Origin: MFD04580-c1 sp963702995
GTDB lineage: Bacteria > Planctomycetota > Phycisphaerae > Tepidisphaerales > Tepidisphaeraceae
DNA length: 64,000 nt
Assembly: GCA_963702995.1 (NCBI GenBank)
Contig: OY969783.1
Location: 1,488,001 to 1,552,000 of the forward strand
Reading direction: 5' to 3'
Part shown: positions 17,741 through 26,953 of the stretch, piece by piece
Position numbering within the stretch: the stretch's first letter is position 1
Layout: every line of letters begins with the position of its first letter
Notes under the pieces: generated by a model
What the model was told of the DNA's origin: nothing
What the model saw: only the letters and a program-made list of their open reading frames with translations
Database searches by the model: none
Translations under genes and position numbers: made by a program

Positions 17741-19030
17741 CTACTTCGCCTTCACGTCGTAGCAGAGCAGGACGTCCTGATCGCGGATGTAGAGCCTTCC
17801 GTCAACGATCACCGGGTGGGGCCAGGCGGCCGGGCCGCTCCGCTGGGGCTGGGTGAACATCCCCGTCTTTTTGAACCCTTCTGGCGTGGCCTCGATCAGC
17901 GCGATCCGCGAGTCCTGCCCTTTCTCGCCCCCCTCCTCACGAAGATAGAAGTGGCCGTCGGCGTAGGCGATGGAGCCCTTTCCCAGCGTCTTGTCGGTCC
18001 AAAGCGCCTTGCCGCTGAGCATGTCCTGGCAGGTCCAGCCGCCCTTGTCGGAGTAGCCGTACAGCTTCCCGTCCAGCAGGATCACCCCGCCGTGATGGTT
18101 CACCATCGTCTTGTTGTCCGTGTAGACCGGGTCGGCGGTGAAGCCGGCGGCCGACTTATTCACCTTGAACAAATCGCACCCCACTCCGTAGCCGCTGGTC
18201 ACATAGACATACCCGTCGTGATACACGGGGCTGGGAATAGTCGCCGTCTTGCCGGGGCGCGCCGCCTTCCAGAGGAGCTTGCCGCTGTCGGCCGCCACGC
18301 CGGCGACGCTGGCGCCGGTGAGCTGGATGTACTGATGCACGCCGCCGAGATCGACCACGATCGGCGAGGAATACTGCGCCGTATCGGTCCATTCCCCGCT
18401 TTGCCAGACCGTCTCGCCCGTCTTCTTATCCAGAGCGACCAGCGTGCCTTTGGGGCCGCCGGGGGTGCAGATGACGTGGTCGCCATCGACGAGCGGCGAT
18501 TCGGCGTACGCCCAGCCCGGCTGCTTGCCGCCGAAATCGGCAACCAGGTCCTTGTGCCAGATCTCTTTGCCGGTCTTGGCGTCGAGGCAGGCCAGTTCCC
18601 CATGCGGGGCGAGGGTGTAGAGCTTGCCGTCATCGTACGTCGGCGTGCCCCGCGCACCGGGGCGGTTGACATCGCCCGGCTTGCCGATCCGGGTTGACCA
18701 GAGGATCTTGCCGTCGAGGCCCAGGGCGTGGACAAAATCCCCTTCGGCCCGATCCCCCGTGGTATAGATCGCCCCACCGGCAACCGAAACCGAGCCGTAC
18801 CCGTTCCCAATCCCCTTGGCCGACCAGGCGAGCGGGGGGCCGCTGTCCGGCCAGCTCTTGAGCAGGCCGGTGTCCTTTGACAGGTCGTCATGCTGCGCGC
18901 CGCGGAAGCCAGGCCACTCCGCCGACGCGGCCGACGCCGTCGCCGCGGACAGCCCCCCGGCCGCCAACAGGGCAAATGCCGTCGCCGCGAATGTCCGCTT
19001 CCACGTCCGGGTTTGATTGCGCGTCATCAT
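17741..19030 (-). CDS. Secreted PQQ-binding-like beta-propeller (BamB-like) protein
   Basis: 429 residues from ATG 19030 (MMTRNQTRTWKRTFAATAFA; 19027 also possible). The signal peptide ends near ATASAASA. Propeller blades start at EWPGFRGAQHDDLSKDTG and include LDGKILWSTRIG, DAKTGKEIWHKDL, DKKTGETVWQSGEW and ADSGKLLWKA, ending VLLCYDVKAK. Some PQQ-type alcohol dehydrogenases share the fold, but the catalytic disulfide and metal ligands are not evident. One of six paralogues between 10 and 25 kb; the next one (19162) is transcribed in the same direction 131 bases upstream. Confidence 0.9.
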   Translation of the reverse strand: MMTRNQTRTWKRTFAATAFALLAAGGLSAATASAASAEWPGFRGAQHDDLSKDTGLLKSWPDSGPPLAWSAKGIGNGYGSVSVAGGAIYTTGDRAEGDFVHALGLDGKILWSTRIGKPGDVNRPGARGTPTYDDGKLYTLAPHGELACLDAKTGKEIWHKDLVADFGGKQPGWAYAESPLVDGDHVICTPGGPKGTLVALDKKTGETVWQSGEWTDTAQYSSPIVVDLGGVHQYIQLTGASVAGVAADSGKLLWKAARPGKTATIPSPVYHDGYVYVTSGYGVGCDLFKVNKSAAGFTADPVYTDNKTMVNHHGGVILLDGKLYGYSDKGGWTCQDMLSGKALWTDKTLGKGSIAYADGHFYLREEGGEKGQDSRIALIEATPEGFKKTGMFTQPQRSGPAAWPHPVIVDGRLYIRDQDVLLCYDVKAK

Positions 19031-19161
19031 TGGCTTTTGTGCTCCGTTCGAACTGAAGAAATGGGCCGCGCGACGCAGCCTCGACGTGCGGCGTCGCCGC
19101 GTCGGATAAGATACTTCCCGGTGCGTCACGATGCGAATCGGAGGATTGTTGGCCCAGCCCG

Positions 19162-20454
19162 CTACTTTGGCGGCTTCCGAAGGTCCACGCACACGAGCTT
19201 TTCTTTGTCCCGCGCGTACAAGAGCCCGCCGGCGAGCGCCGGGTAGGCACGGCTTTCGCCGGACAGAATCTGGGCCGACGCCGTGGGTTTGAACGTGTCC
19301 GGCGTGTCCGGGGCAAGCATCAGGCGACCGTGCTCGGTCAGCACCAGAAGCTGATGCCCCGCGATCATCACCGTCCCCGCCCCCAGGCCCTCGTCGCTCC
19401 AGCGCACCTTCCCCGTCTGCAATTCGACGCATCGAAACGCCGGCCCCTCTTCCTGGCGGCCGTGGAACCCGTAAAGGAAGCCGCCGCTCTGGGCGCTGGT
19501 CGCGTAGTGGTTCGACAGCGCTTCGTCGGACGACCAGACCTTCTCCACCGACGTAGGGCTCTTGAACTGAAGGAGCACCGCTCCCGTGCCATAGCTGGCC
19601 GAGAGGAACACTTTGTCACCGATGACGATCGGAGCCGCGGCATTCACCGAGGCCGCGATCCGCGCCCGCCACGGGAACCTGAACTGGAGTCGCCCATCCG
19701 CCGGGTCCAGGCCGACCAACCCCGCGCGGGTGAAGACCAGCGCCTCGCGCTTCCCGGCGACGGTCGCCGCGACAGGGGAGGAGTAGCTGGCCTCATCCTC
19801 GGTGGCCGACCAGAGCGGGCGGCCGCTCGCCCGATCCAGCGCCACGATGCCCGCGCCGTTCAGCCCGCCGATGTTGACAATTACCGCATTCCCTTCGACC
19901 AGCGGCGAGCAGGCGCGCCCGAAATACCCTTTCCGAGAGCCAAACTGTTTCTTGGTGTCCAGCGACCAGATTTGCTTTCCGTCGGCGAGGTTCCACGCGG
20001 ACAGAGCCCCCTCCGCCCCGAAGGTGAAGACCGACCCGCCGTCGATCGTCGGCGTGGCGCGCGGGCCCTCGTCAAAGCCGAAGTCATCCGAGTACGCCGT
20101 CGCGTAGTCCCCCTTCCAGACGGAGGCTCCGCTCTTCGGATCCAGGCACTCGACGACTTCGCGGTCGGCGAGGCGGTGGAAGAGGATCAGCTTCCCCGAC
20201 GCGACGGCGACCCCGCTGAACCCGGCCCCGACATCATGTTTCCACAGGACCGGCGGCCCTCCCGGCGAAAAGGTGCTGACCACCACCTGATCCGAGACGC
20301 CGTTTCGCGCCGGCCCAAGGAATTGCGGCCAGTCGATCTCGGCCCGCTCCGCCGCCCGGGCCGGCGCCGACGCACCGGATGCCGCCGCAAGCGAGCCGGC
20401 GAAGGCGATTAGCCAAAGTCGGGCGACGACGCGTGGGCGATTGAAAGTAGGCAC
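19162..20454 (-). CDS. Secreted PQQ-binding-like beta-propeller (BamB-like) protein
   Basis: 430 residues from a GTG at 20454 (VPTFNRPRVVARLWLIAFAG), ending its signal peptide around ARAAERA. The start is uncertain because no strong ribosome site is visible. Blades include DWPQFLGPARNGVSDQ, CLDPKSGASVWKGD, LADGKQIWSLD and RASGRPLWSATEDEASYSSP. It is the closest relative in the window of the broken gene at 10376: both have the FGxDEGPRATP-type segment and FRFPWRAR/FTFPWRGTRRE stretch, which makes it the reference for locating that gene's indel. Same strand as 17741-19030. Confidence 0.88.
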   Translation of the reverse strand: MPTFNRPRVVARLWLIAFAGSLAAASGASAPARAAERAEIDWPQFLGPARNGVSDQVVVSTFSPGGPPVLWKHDVGAGFSGVAVASGKLILFHRLADREVVECLDPKSGASVWKGDYATAYSDDFGFDEGPRATPTIDGGSVFTFGAEGALSAWNLADGKQIWSLDTKKQFGSRKGYFGRACSPLVEGNAVIVNIGGLNGAGIVALDRASGRPLWSATEDEASYSSPVAATVAGKREALVFTRAGLVGLDPADGRLQFRFPWRARIAASVNAAAPIVIGDKVFLSASYGTGAVLLQFKSPTSVEKVWSSDEALSNHYATSAQSGGFLYGFHGRQEEGPAFRCVELQTGKVRWSDEGLGAGTVMIAGHQLLVLTEHGRLMLAPDTPDTFKPTASAQILSGESRAYPALAGGLLYARDKEKLVCVDLRKPPK

Positions 20455-20513
20455 GCGGAGATGATGCGTCGCCGCCGGACAGCCGGCAAGGGAATTCTTG
20501 TTCGCAGCGCCGT

Positions 20514-20606
20514 GGTGTAGCAGGCACACTCGGTGTGCCGTCCGCTTCGCTGATCGAGCGCCGCCGACGGCGGGCCACGGCACACGGAGTGTGCCCGCTA
20601 CGATCG
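20514..20606. repeat. Family C inverted repeat, copy 1
   Basis: Left arm GTAGCAGGCACACTCGGTGT (from about 20517) pairs with right arm ACACGGAGTGTGCCCGCTAC (to about 20599), with inner GCCGTCCGC and GGGCCACGGC segments. A second copy in inverted orientation lies at 52204-52280. No coding potential. It sits between the propeller gene and the RND-like lipoprotein gene. Confidence 0.75.
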
Positions 20607-20623
20607 GAGCGAGACGCTCGCAC

Positions 20624-21259
20624 TCACGGAAAATGCCGCACGATCCGGTCCGGCGCTTGGACGAGCTGCACGTTTGCGACATCCCCGAGGTGGATCACTC
20701 CTCCGGGAAGGCCGGCGGCGTTGGTGCGGATGGGGGTGCTCGACAGTTCGTCCACCGTCTGGGCCGTTGGCTGCGTCGTTGGCGGCCGCTCCCGCAGGAC
20801 GGCGACGATGTCCTCCGCCGTCAGGCCGGCGTCGGCAAGCTTCACCCGGTCGAGCGTCACGCGGACCTGGTCGATGGTGCCGGCCGGATCGTTGGGAACG
20901 GCCGCCCCTTTGGGGAGAGCCTCCAGCGTCGGTCTGGAAGCGGCCGCCGGAAGCGCCCGCGTCGATACGTTCACGCGATCCTGGACGGTCTTGAAGAACT
21001 TGGGCGGCTGGATGTCCGGGTCGCTCACGGCGTAGATCGTCGCATGGCCCTGGGTGGCGATGGCGGTAACGGTTCGGACCTCGCCCAGCCCGCCGTAGAT
21101 GCCGTTGGCCATGGGCACCGCGACGGATTTGTCCACCTCTTCGGCCGCCGCGTTCGGCAGGAGGATGTCGCACCGAACGATGCTCTCGCGCCGCTCGGCG
21201 CACCCCAGGCTGGCCAAAAGAGTGAGTGCGACGATCAGGGGGGACGATGCCTTGGTCAT
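20624..21259 (-). CDS. Lipoprotein resembling an RND transporter periplasmic domain
   Basis: 211 residues from ATG 21259 (MTKASSPLIVALTLLASLGC); the lipobox LASLGC predicts lipid anchoring. Segments such as VAVPMANGIYGGLGEVRTVT, the FKTVQDRVNVSTRALP stretch and LADAGLTAEDIVAVLRERPP resemble the porter (periplasmic) subdomains of RND efflux permeases, but no membrane helices follow. It is therefore a stand-alone porter-like lipoprotein rather than a transporter. I infer an accessory envelope role; it may be a derived fragment of an RND gene. No RND partner is in the window. Confidence 0.6.
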   Translation of the reverse strand: MTKASSPLIVALTLLASLGCAERRESIVRCDILLPNAAAEEVDKSVAVPMANGIYGGLGEVRTVTAIATQGHATIYAVSDPDIQPPKFFKTVQDRVNVSTRALPAAASRPTLEALPKGAAVPNDPAGTIDQVRVTLDRVKLADAGLTAEDIVAVLRERPPTTQPTAQTVDELSSTPIRTNAAGLPGGVIHLGDVANVQLVQAPDRIVRHFP

Positions 21260-21387
21260 TAAGTGTCGCCTTCGGGTTGTGGGGCGCAGGCACATAAGAT
21301 AGCTCGTTTCGCGGCCGCCGGGCCCGGGCATGTCGCGACGTCGATCGCGCGGCTATCATCTTCCGCGGGGCGATTACCGGAGCAAGC

Positions 21388-22265
21388 ATGCCGCTGATCA
21401 TCAACGGGCAGAGGGTTGACGACGCGATCGTCGAAGCGGAATTCTCGCAGATCAAGGCCTATCACGAGAACCTCGGGAATATCTCCTGCTGCGAGCGCGA
21501 CCCGGAGTTTCGCGCGTCGGCCCGTCAGAACATCGTGGCGCGGGTGCTTCTCGCCCAGCACGCGGAGAAGTCGATGCCCCCCACTCCCGAGCCCGAGGTG
21601 GATTCGGCGGTGGAGAAGCTCAAGGAAGAATATGGCGGCGAAAGCTGGTTCTTCGCCCGAACCGGCGCCACGCCCGAAACAATGCACCTCGTCCGCCGCG
21701 ACGTGGACCTGGACCAGCGCGTCCGCAAGGTGCTGGAAACACTCGGCGCCGATGAGGGGGCGCCTTCGGATGACGCGCTTCGCGCCTTTTATGCCGAGCA
21801 CCAGTCGGATTTCATGACGGCGGAGGAAGTGCGGGCATCGCACATTTTGAAGAACCCGCAGGCGGACCTGCGACCGGCCGCGTTCGAAGAGCTGCGCCGC
21901 GCCGCGCGGCCTTGCAGGCCGGAGCGGACTTCGACGAGCAGGCTCGGCTCCATTCCGAGAAGGCGGACGAGCACATCGACCTGAACTTCTTCAAGCGTGG
22001 CGAGCTGGCGCCGGAGTTTGAGACGGTCGCCTTTTCGATGGCGGTCGGCGAGATCAGCCCTGTCTTTCTCTCGCCCTATGGCTATCACCTGGTGAAGGTG
22101 ACCGATCGCAGGCCCTCGGTCCCGCGGCCGTTCGACGCGTGCCGGGACGACGTCGAGAAGATGTTCCTCGAGCATCGACGCAACCAGAAGACGCGCGAGT
22201 TGATCGATTCGCTCAAAGCGACGGCAAAAGTGGAAGAACTTGAGGAAGAGCCCGTCGCGTACTGA
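21388..22265 (+). CDS. Parvulin-type peptidyl-prolyl isomerase, frame broken near 21908
   Basis: About 290 residues. The N-terminal half (MPLIINGQRVDDAIVEAEFS) is a SurA-like helical chaperone domain; VRASHILKNPQ begins the parvulin domain. The frame leaves register after AAFEELRRAA, and the next frame resumes with LQAGADFDEQARLHSEK, FFKRGELAPEFETVAFSM and SPYGYHLVKVTDRRP, completing the domain. One missing base in GCGCGGCC at about 21903-21912 would rejoin the parts. No signal peptide is evident, so it may be cytoplasmic or use another route. Confidence 0.85.
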
Positions 22266-22401
22266 GCCCATTGCGTACTGAAAGTCGCGCACTGGGTCAT
22301 CACGCCCCCAACCGCGGAAGATTGCGGCACGGCTCCGCCCGAATTTCGCTTAACGCCCCTCCCCATTGCCGCGGTCGGCGGAAGGTTATACTGGGATCGC
22401 C

Positions 22402-23313
22402 ATGAGCGTGAAGAAAACCCGCTACGCCAAATCCAGGCAGAACGCATCCTCCGCCCCCAAGAGCGCGGCGCCCCTCCCGGCCGCCGGCGGCGGATCGGGT
22501 GAAGCCGAACGGCGGCCGCCGCTGGAGGTGGGGATCTACCAGCTCGCCGACGACTCGACCTTCAAGGACAAGCGGGACGACGGCACCGGCTGGGAGTGGG
22601 GCTGGGCCGACTGGCGCCGCGAGTGGATGGACGCGACGCCCAACAAGTTCGCGTATCGCTGCCTGCCCCTGACGATCGCGAATCAGACCGGCTGGATCGT
22701 CCGGAACCCGGTCGGGTTCTGGGCGCTGTGGCGCGGGAGCCGGGCGGCCGGCGCGGTCGAGTTCCAGTTTGACGCGGCCGGCCACCTTTGGAAAGACTGG
22801 GTCACGTGCCAGTTCGGCGACGGCATCATCACCTGGAACACCCCCTTTCTCTTTCGCACCAAGCCCGCCGGCTCGCGCCTGCTGATCATGGGGCCGGCCA
22901 ACCATTTCAAGCGAAACGCCCACCCGCTCACGGCCATCATCGAAAGCGATTGGATCAGCATGTCGTTCACGATGAACTGGAAGATCATGACGCCCAACGA
23001 GCCGGTCCGCTTCGAATACGGCGAGCCCCTCTTCCAGGCGATCCCCATCGCGGGCAACGTCGGCGCGGACCTCGAGAACGCGAAGGTCACCTACCAGCAG
23101 TTGGCCGACGACCCCGAGGTCCACAAGTCCTACACCGACTGGTCCGACAGCCGCCGCAAATTCCACGAACAAAAGGCCGCCGGCGCGGTGAAGGCCGATG
23201 GGTGGCAAAAGGACTACTTCCGCGGCGTGGACGCCCAGGGCCGCGAGCAGACCCAGACGCACCAGACAAAGCTGACCCCGCCGAAGATGATCGATCTGAG
23301 GAAGAAGAAGTAG
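22402..23313 (+). CDS. Conserved hypothetical protein, DUF6065-like
   Basis: 303 residues from ATG 22402 (MSVKKTRYAKSRQNASSAPK). After a disordered N-terminal tail the protein contains RREWMDATPNKFAYRCLPL and IANQTGWIVRNPVGFWALWR, characteristic of a DUF6065-type family of unknown function, and ends in a basic tail (MIDLRKKK). It appears soluble with no signal peptide. It is a single gene after the parvulin gene, 136 bases away. Family assignment is from memory of the motif, not a search. Confidence 0.65.
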   Translation: MSVKKTRYAKSRQNASSAPKSAAPLPAAGGGSGEAERRPPLEVGIYQLADDSTFKDKRDDGTGWEWGWADWRREWMDATPNKFAYRCLPLTIANQTGWIVRNPVGFWALWRGSRAAGAVEFQFDAAGHLWKDWVTCQFGDGIITWNTPFLFRTKPAGSRLLIMGPANHFKRNAHPLTAIIESDWISMSFTMNWKIMTPNEPVRFEYGEPLFQAIPIAGNVGADLENAKVTYQQLADDPEVHKSYTDWSDSRRKFHEQKAAGAVKADGWQKDYFRGVDAQGREQTQTHQTKLTPPKMIDLRKKK

Positions 23314-23343
23314 GCGGACGCGCGCTCGCCGTTAGCGTCGCCC

Positions 23344-23560
23344 TCAACATTACAACGATGATCCCGCTCTGAAGCCGCGGGAAGAGGCTAAATCCGAAGC
23401 ACCAAGCCTCAAGGAAATTCGAAAAGGAAGAAGGCGGAAGTTGTTGCGGCCGCTTCCGTCCGGTTTCTCCCTTCCTCTCGGTCACTCGTTCGGATTTCGC
23501 GCTTTACCCCTGCTCCGGATTTTGACTTTGCCGTTTGCGCGGCACGATGCATCCAATATG
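23344..23560. repeat. Family E dispersed repeat, copy 1
   Basis: Contains AAATCCGAAGCACCAAGC near 23391 and, toward the right, CGTTCGGATTTCGCGCTTTA near 23488, mirroring the arms of the complete element at 32145-32360. The AACATTACAACG start near 23345 corresponds to the terminal repeat of that element in degraded form. No coding capacity; it fills the space between convergent genes. Confidence 0.6.
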
Positions 23561-23562
23561 CC

Positions 23563-24969
23563 CTACTTCTTTTCGATCCGGTAGAGGGCTGTCTTGGTCC
23601 GGAGGAAGAAGGCGTTGTCGGCGATCGCGGCGGCGGCCATGAAGCCGTCGTCGAGCGTTGACTCACCCACCACCTTGAACTCACGGCCCGGTTCGATCGC
23701 CGTGGCCTTCCCCTTCTCGCTGAAGAAATAGATGTGGCCGTCCGCGAAGACCGGGGCGGCCGAGTAACTCCCCTCAATGCGATTGTGCCAGTAGACGGTC
23801 CCGTTGGTCGCGTCGGTGCAGGTTGCCACGCCGCCGTCATCGACCATGTACAGCAGGTCATCGACCAGGACGGGTGAGCCGCGCGTGGGGACGTTCTTGA
23901 CGACCTTGAAGACGATGTCGCTGTTCGAGAGAACGCCGCTGCCGCTCGGCCGCACCGCCCAGAGCTCTGGCTTGCCGTGGCCGGTCTGGAAGTAAACGAG
24001 GTCCTTGCCCATCAGCGGCGTTGCGCTGCCGGAGTGGGCGACGCGGTTCTCGATCCGCCACAGTTCCTTGCCGGTCTCGGGGTCGTAGGCGTAGAAGGCT
24101 TTGGAGCCCAGGCTGAAGAGCATCGGACGGCCGCCATCGGCGCCGGCGAACGTGCCGATCCGAGGGGTGGAGAAGGCCTTGCGGAAATCACCGTCGTTGC
24201 GGGGCTTTCCGTCAGGGCCCTGATCCTGGTAATCGACGGATCGATCGGTCTGCCAGAGCGTCTTGCCGGAGGCGGCATCCAGGGCGACGACAAATTGGTG
24301 GTCGCTCCCGTCGAAGTTCATGATCAGCTTGTTGTTGTACAGAAGCGGCGACGAGCCGGCCCCACGGAAGTGGTTGCAGACGAAGTCGCGGCGTTCCCAA
24401 AGCAGGCGGCCGCTGGCGGCGTCGAGGCAGGCGGTCCCGGGCGAGCCGAACGTCACGAACACTCGCGCCGGATGCCCCTCAAACGCGGGCTCGGCCACCG
24501 GGGTCGGCGAGGCGTAGGTGTTGAAGGCATGGGCGAACTGAGGCGTCTGGACATCGAACAGCTTGAGATCGAACACGATCTTGCCCGAGGCCTTGTCAAC
24601 GCAAACGGCGAAGAGTTGGCGACCATCCTCTGTGGCGGTAGTCATCCAGATCTGATCCCCAAGGACCACCGGCGACGACCAGGCGCGGCCGTGGATGGGC
24701 GTCTTCCACGTGACGTTCTCTTTCTCGCTCCAGGTGGTCGGAAGGCCGTGCGCCGGTGAGACCCCCTGGCCGCCCGGGCCGCGGAACTGAGGCCAGCCGG
24801 TCACTGCGGCATCGGCCGCACCGGTCGGGGTGCCGCTCGGGGCCGCAAGCGCCGAAGGGAGGCTCGGAATCGCCATCGCGGACACCGCGGCCGCCGTGAG
24901 CAGGACGAACCAGTGCCCACCTGATCGGCGGGTGATGGCGTGAGACAATCGGGTGGGCATTGGGGTCAT
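23563..24969 (-). CDS. Secreted PQQ-binding-like beta-propeller (BamB-like) protein
   Basis: 468 residues. ATG 24969 is followed by MTPMPTRLSHAITRRSGGHW and a hydrophobic signal core ending near LPSALAAPSG. Blades begin at WPQFRGPGGQGVSPAHGLPT and include TTWSEKENVTWKTPIHGRAW, LDAASGRLLWERR, LDAASGKTLWQTDRS and YDPETGKELWRIENR. This WSEKENVTWK form is the group closest to the large planctomycete PQQ-like serine/threonine-kinase-associated propellers. Intact. A later ATG (24957) is possible. A palindrome cluster lies in its upstream region. Confidence 0.9.
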   Translation of the reverse strand: MTPMPTRLSHAITRRSGGHWFVLLTAAAVSAMAIPSLPSALAAPSGTPTGAADAAVTGWPQFRGPGGQGVSPAHGLPTTWSEKENVTWKTPIHGRAWSSPVVLGDQIWMTTATEDGRQLFAVCVDKASGKIVFDLKLFDVQTPQFAHAFNTYASPTPVAEPAFEGHPARVFVTFGSPGTACLDAASGRLLWERRDFVCNHFRGAGSSPLLYNNKLIMNFDGSDHQFVVALDAASGKTLWQTDRSVDYQDQGPDGKPRNDGDFRKAFSTPRIGTFAGADGGRPMLFSLGSKAFYAYDPETGKELWRIENRVAHSGSATPLMGKDLVYFQTGHGKPELWAVRPSGSGVLSNSDIVFKVVKNVPTRGSPVLVDDLLYMVDDGGVATCTDATNGTVYWHNRIEGSYSAAPVFADGHIYFFSEKGKATAIEPGREFKVVGESTLDDGFMAAAAIADNAFFLRTKTALYRIEKK

Positions 24970-25400
24970 CCTACATCTTTCGATTCGACAGCCGAAACCG
25001 AGCGCGGACGTGTGATCGTGGCAATCTCACGTCCCCCGCCTACTACGGCGGCGACAGTCTCCACGTTGATCCCTCGGCCCCCAGAGCGCCTCCCGCCACC
25101 CCTCCGCGAGAAAAAGGGGAGACTCCCCTTTTTCGGCAGTGATTTTCGGCCCTCGCTGCGCGCCCGTGTGTATTTGCATCTCGTAAAGACCGACCCTCCA
25201 GGCGTATCCCCATTTCCGACCGTCAAAAAAATAGGGAGTCTCCCCTTTCTTGGCGGTCGGGCCGGAAAGGGGAGGCTCCCTATTTGGAGCGATTCGGCCA
25301 AATTGACGACGCAAAATTGACGACGCAAAGAAGGACGGGAGGCTGCCGTTTGGCAACCTCCCGTCCTGGTGCTGTTACTTGCTTTGGGGCGAAGGTTGGA
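24970..25400. repeat. Intergenic region with family G palindromes (GGGGAGACTCCCC)
   Basis: Three related inverted repeats in a gene-free stretch: AAAAAGGGGAGACTCCCCTT (about 25112-25135), AAATAGGGAGTCTCCCCTTTC (25227-25247) and GAAAGGGGAGGCTCCCTATTT (25263-25283). The last two are complementary to each other over about 20 bases, giving a larger stem of about 57 bases. Several could also terminate transcription because of the A/T runs on both sides. No gene is seen between 24970 and 25400. Confidence 0.7.
25334..25372 (-). terminator. Terminator downstream of the RRM gene
   Basis: A long stem, AGGACGGGAGGCTGCC (about 25335-25350) pairing with GGCAACCTCCCGTCCT (25355-25370), with a 4-base loop. 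On the minus strand it is followed by TTCTTTGCG. It lies 30 bases past the stop of the minus-strand gene 25401-25823. Confidence 0.75.
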
Positions 25401-25823
25401 TCAATAGCGGCCGCGGCCACCGCCGCCGCCACCACTGCCACCGCCGCCGTAGCCACCGCCACCCCCGCCGCGGCCACCACCGCCACCGCCGTAGCCGCCG
25501 CGGCCACCGCCGCCGCCACCACCACCGTAGCCGCCACGGCCACCGCCGCCGCCACCCCCGCCACGGGGACGGTCTTCACGGGGCTTGGCTTCGTTGACGG
25601 TCAGGGCGCGGCCTTCGTGCTCTTGCCCATTCATCCCGGCGATTGCGGCTTGCGCCTCTTCGTCGGAGCCCATCTCTACGAACCCAAAGCCTTTGCTGCG
25701 ACCCGTGTCCCGGTCGTTGATGACTTCGGCCGACTGAACGGTGCCGTACTGAGAAAAGATCTGTTCCAGGTCCGAGCTGCTGACAGAGTAGCTCAGATTC
25801 CCGACGTATAGCTTGCTGCCCAT
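25401..25823 (-). CDS. RRM-domain RNA-binding protein with glycine-rich tail
   Basis: 140 residues. An N-terminal RNA-recognition motif (residues 1-82) shows RNP2 (KLYVGNLSY) and RNP1 (GRSKGFGFVEM), followed by a C-terminal tail made almost only of Gly, Arg and Tyr (RGGYGGGG repeats). This architecture matches the cold-inducible glycine-rich RNA-binding proteins of cyanobacteria and other bacteria, thought to act as RNA chaperones. Expression control is not visible. The repetitive GC-rich tail codons produce long spurious frames on the other strand. Confidence 0.95.
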   Translation of the reverse strand: MGSKLYVGNLSYSVSSSDLEQIFSQYGTVQSAEVINDRDTGRSKGFGFVEMGSDEEAQAAIAGMNGQEHEGRALTVNEAKPREDRPRGGGGGGGGRGGYGGGGGGGGRGGYGGGGGGRGGGGGGYGGGGSGGGGGGRGRY

Positions 25824-26192
25824 TTCTGCTTCCTGTTACTGGGCTGGCACCCGCGTTTTACTTTCAGGGTGGTGGAGAAAGTAGCCGACGTTCCGGCCGA
25901 GAAGGTAGGGAGGGCGATAGAGGAAAGCGGTGCAATGCCGCCCTTTTCGGGGCACGGACCGGAACTCGTTCGTCATACTTACCGATTGTAGTTTACCGAA
26001 ACTTACCCCCCTGTCGAGCGCGGAATGGCGGAAAATTTGGAATTCTTTCCCGCGATGCTTTCACCACGGCCTATATCGCCTACAAAGCGGCCCCCTGCTG
26101 CTTCAGGCTGACCCCGGCCCGCGGAGCGGCCGCTTCCAGGCCGGTCGGATCGGATCGAATCGAATCGCCCCTGCAACTCCGGTCCGGAGCCG
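25824..26192. other. Intergenic region, no gene recognised
   Basis: About 370 bases between the RRM gene start and the stop of the next minus-strand gene. It is less GC-rich around 25975-26050 (TTGTAGTTTACCGAAACTTA), which could hold the RRM promoter. No repeat, RNA or open frame with coding character was seen. Confidence 0.4.
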
Positions 26193-26953
26193 TCAGTCCA
26201 GCAGCCCGATCAAAACCAGGAAGGACTCCTGTTTCGTCGTGAGCAGCGCACGGAGGTCATCCCGCGTCTTCGACAGCTCCCGTAACCCTTTTTCGCGGGC
26301 CATGCGGAGCTCCGTCAGCTTCGTGCGGATCTCGCCCGCCGGCGCCTTCGCGTCGGCGAGGGTGTCATTCAACGACTGGGTCGCCTTCTGAACGTCGGAT
26401 GGCGGGCCCTGCTGGGGCTGCCCGAACGCGAACCCGCCTCGCCCGCCTCCGGGTGGCCCGCCCGCCTGCGCCCGGCCCGCCCGGACCGGCCGCGCCGGGC
26501 GCTGCCGTCCAGACCGAGATCGCGCATCATTGAAGTCACTTTTTCGATCAGCGGCCGCAACGCTTCGAACTCGTCATCCGTGCATTCCAGATTCCGCTTG
26601 AGCGTGTTCAGGTAGCCCGTCTGCATCCGTGCCATCATGAACGGCATGTTCACGATCATCATGGGCTGCAGGCGCGACATCAGTTGCTGGCGGACCTGAT
26701 CCGCCTGCTCGGGCGGCAGGTCTTTCGTCGCGTCCTGGAAGCGCCGCATCATGTCGCCCATCTGCTGCCCGAACTGCTGGAGGTCAAAGTCCGGCTTCTG
26801 GGTCTGCTCCACGAGCTTCTTGGCGTCGTCCTCGAACTTCTGAAGGTCAACCGCGGGGGCGGCAGCACCCGTCGCCTGGGCATAGACCAAGCGGGCCGTC
26901 AGGCCGGCCAGCAGCAGTGCCCCGATCAACGCGCGTGAAAGAAGGGTTCGCAT
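26193..26953 (-). CDS. Exported Spy/CpxP-like helical protein, frame broken near 26500
   Basis: ATG 26953 gives a signal peptide (MRTLLSRALIGALLLAGLTA, cleavage near VYAQA). A helical region rich in Gln and Met follows (QQMGDMMRRFQDATKDLPPE, MQTGYLNTLKRNLECTDDEF). After RDLGLDGSA the frame becomes arginine-rich. Two frames over, a Gly/Pro linker (GGPPGGGRGGFAFGQPQQGP) leads to TQSLNDTLADAKAPAGEIRT and an end at LLTTKQESFLVLIGLLD with stop 26193-26195. One lost base around 26490-26506 reconnects them. The pattern resembles periplasmic metal-sensing LTxxQ-type proteins (inference). Confidence 0.6.

Noticed and set aside
25401..25823. Long plus-strand frames opposite the glycine-rich tail of the RRM protein
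   Set aside because: The repetitive GGN codons generate His/Arg and Ala/Thr/Val-rich shadows; the RRM frame has clear RNP motifs and a terminator.
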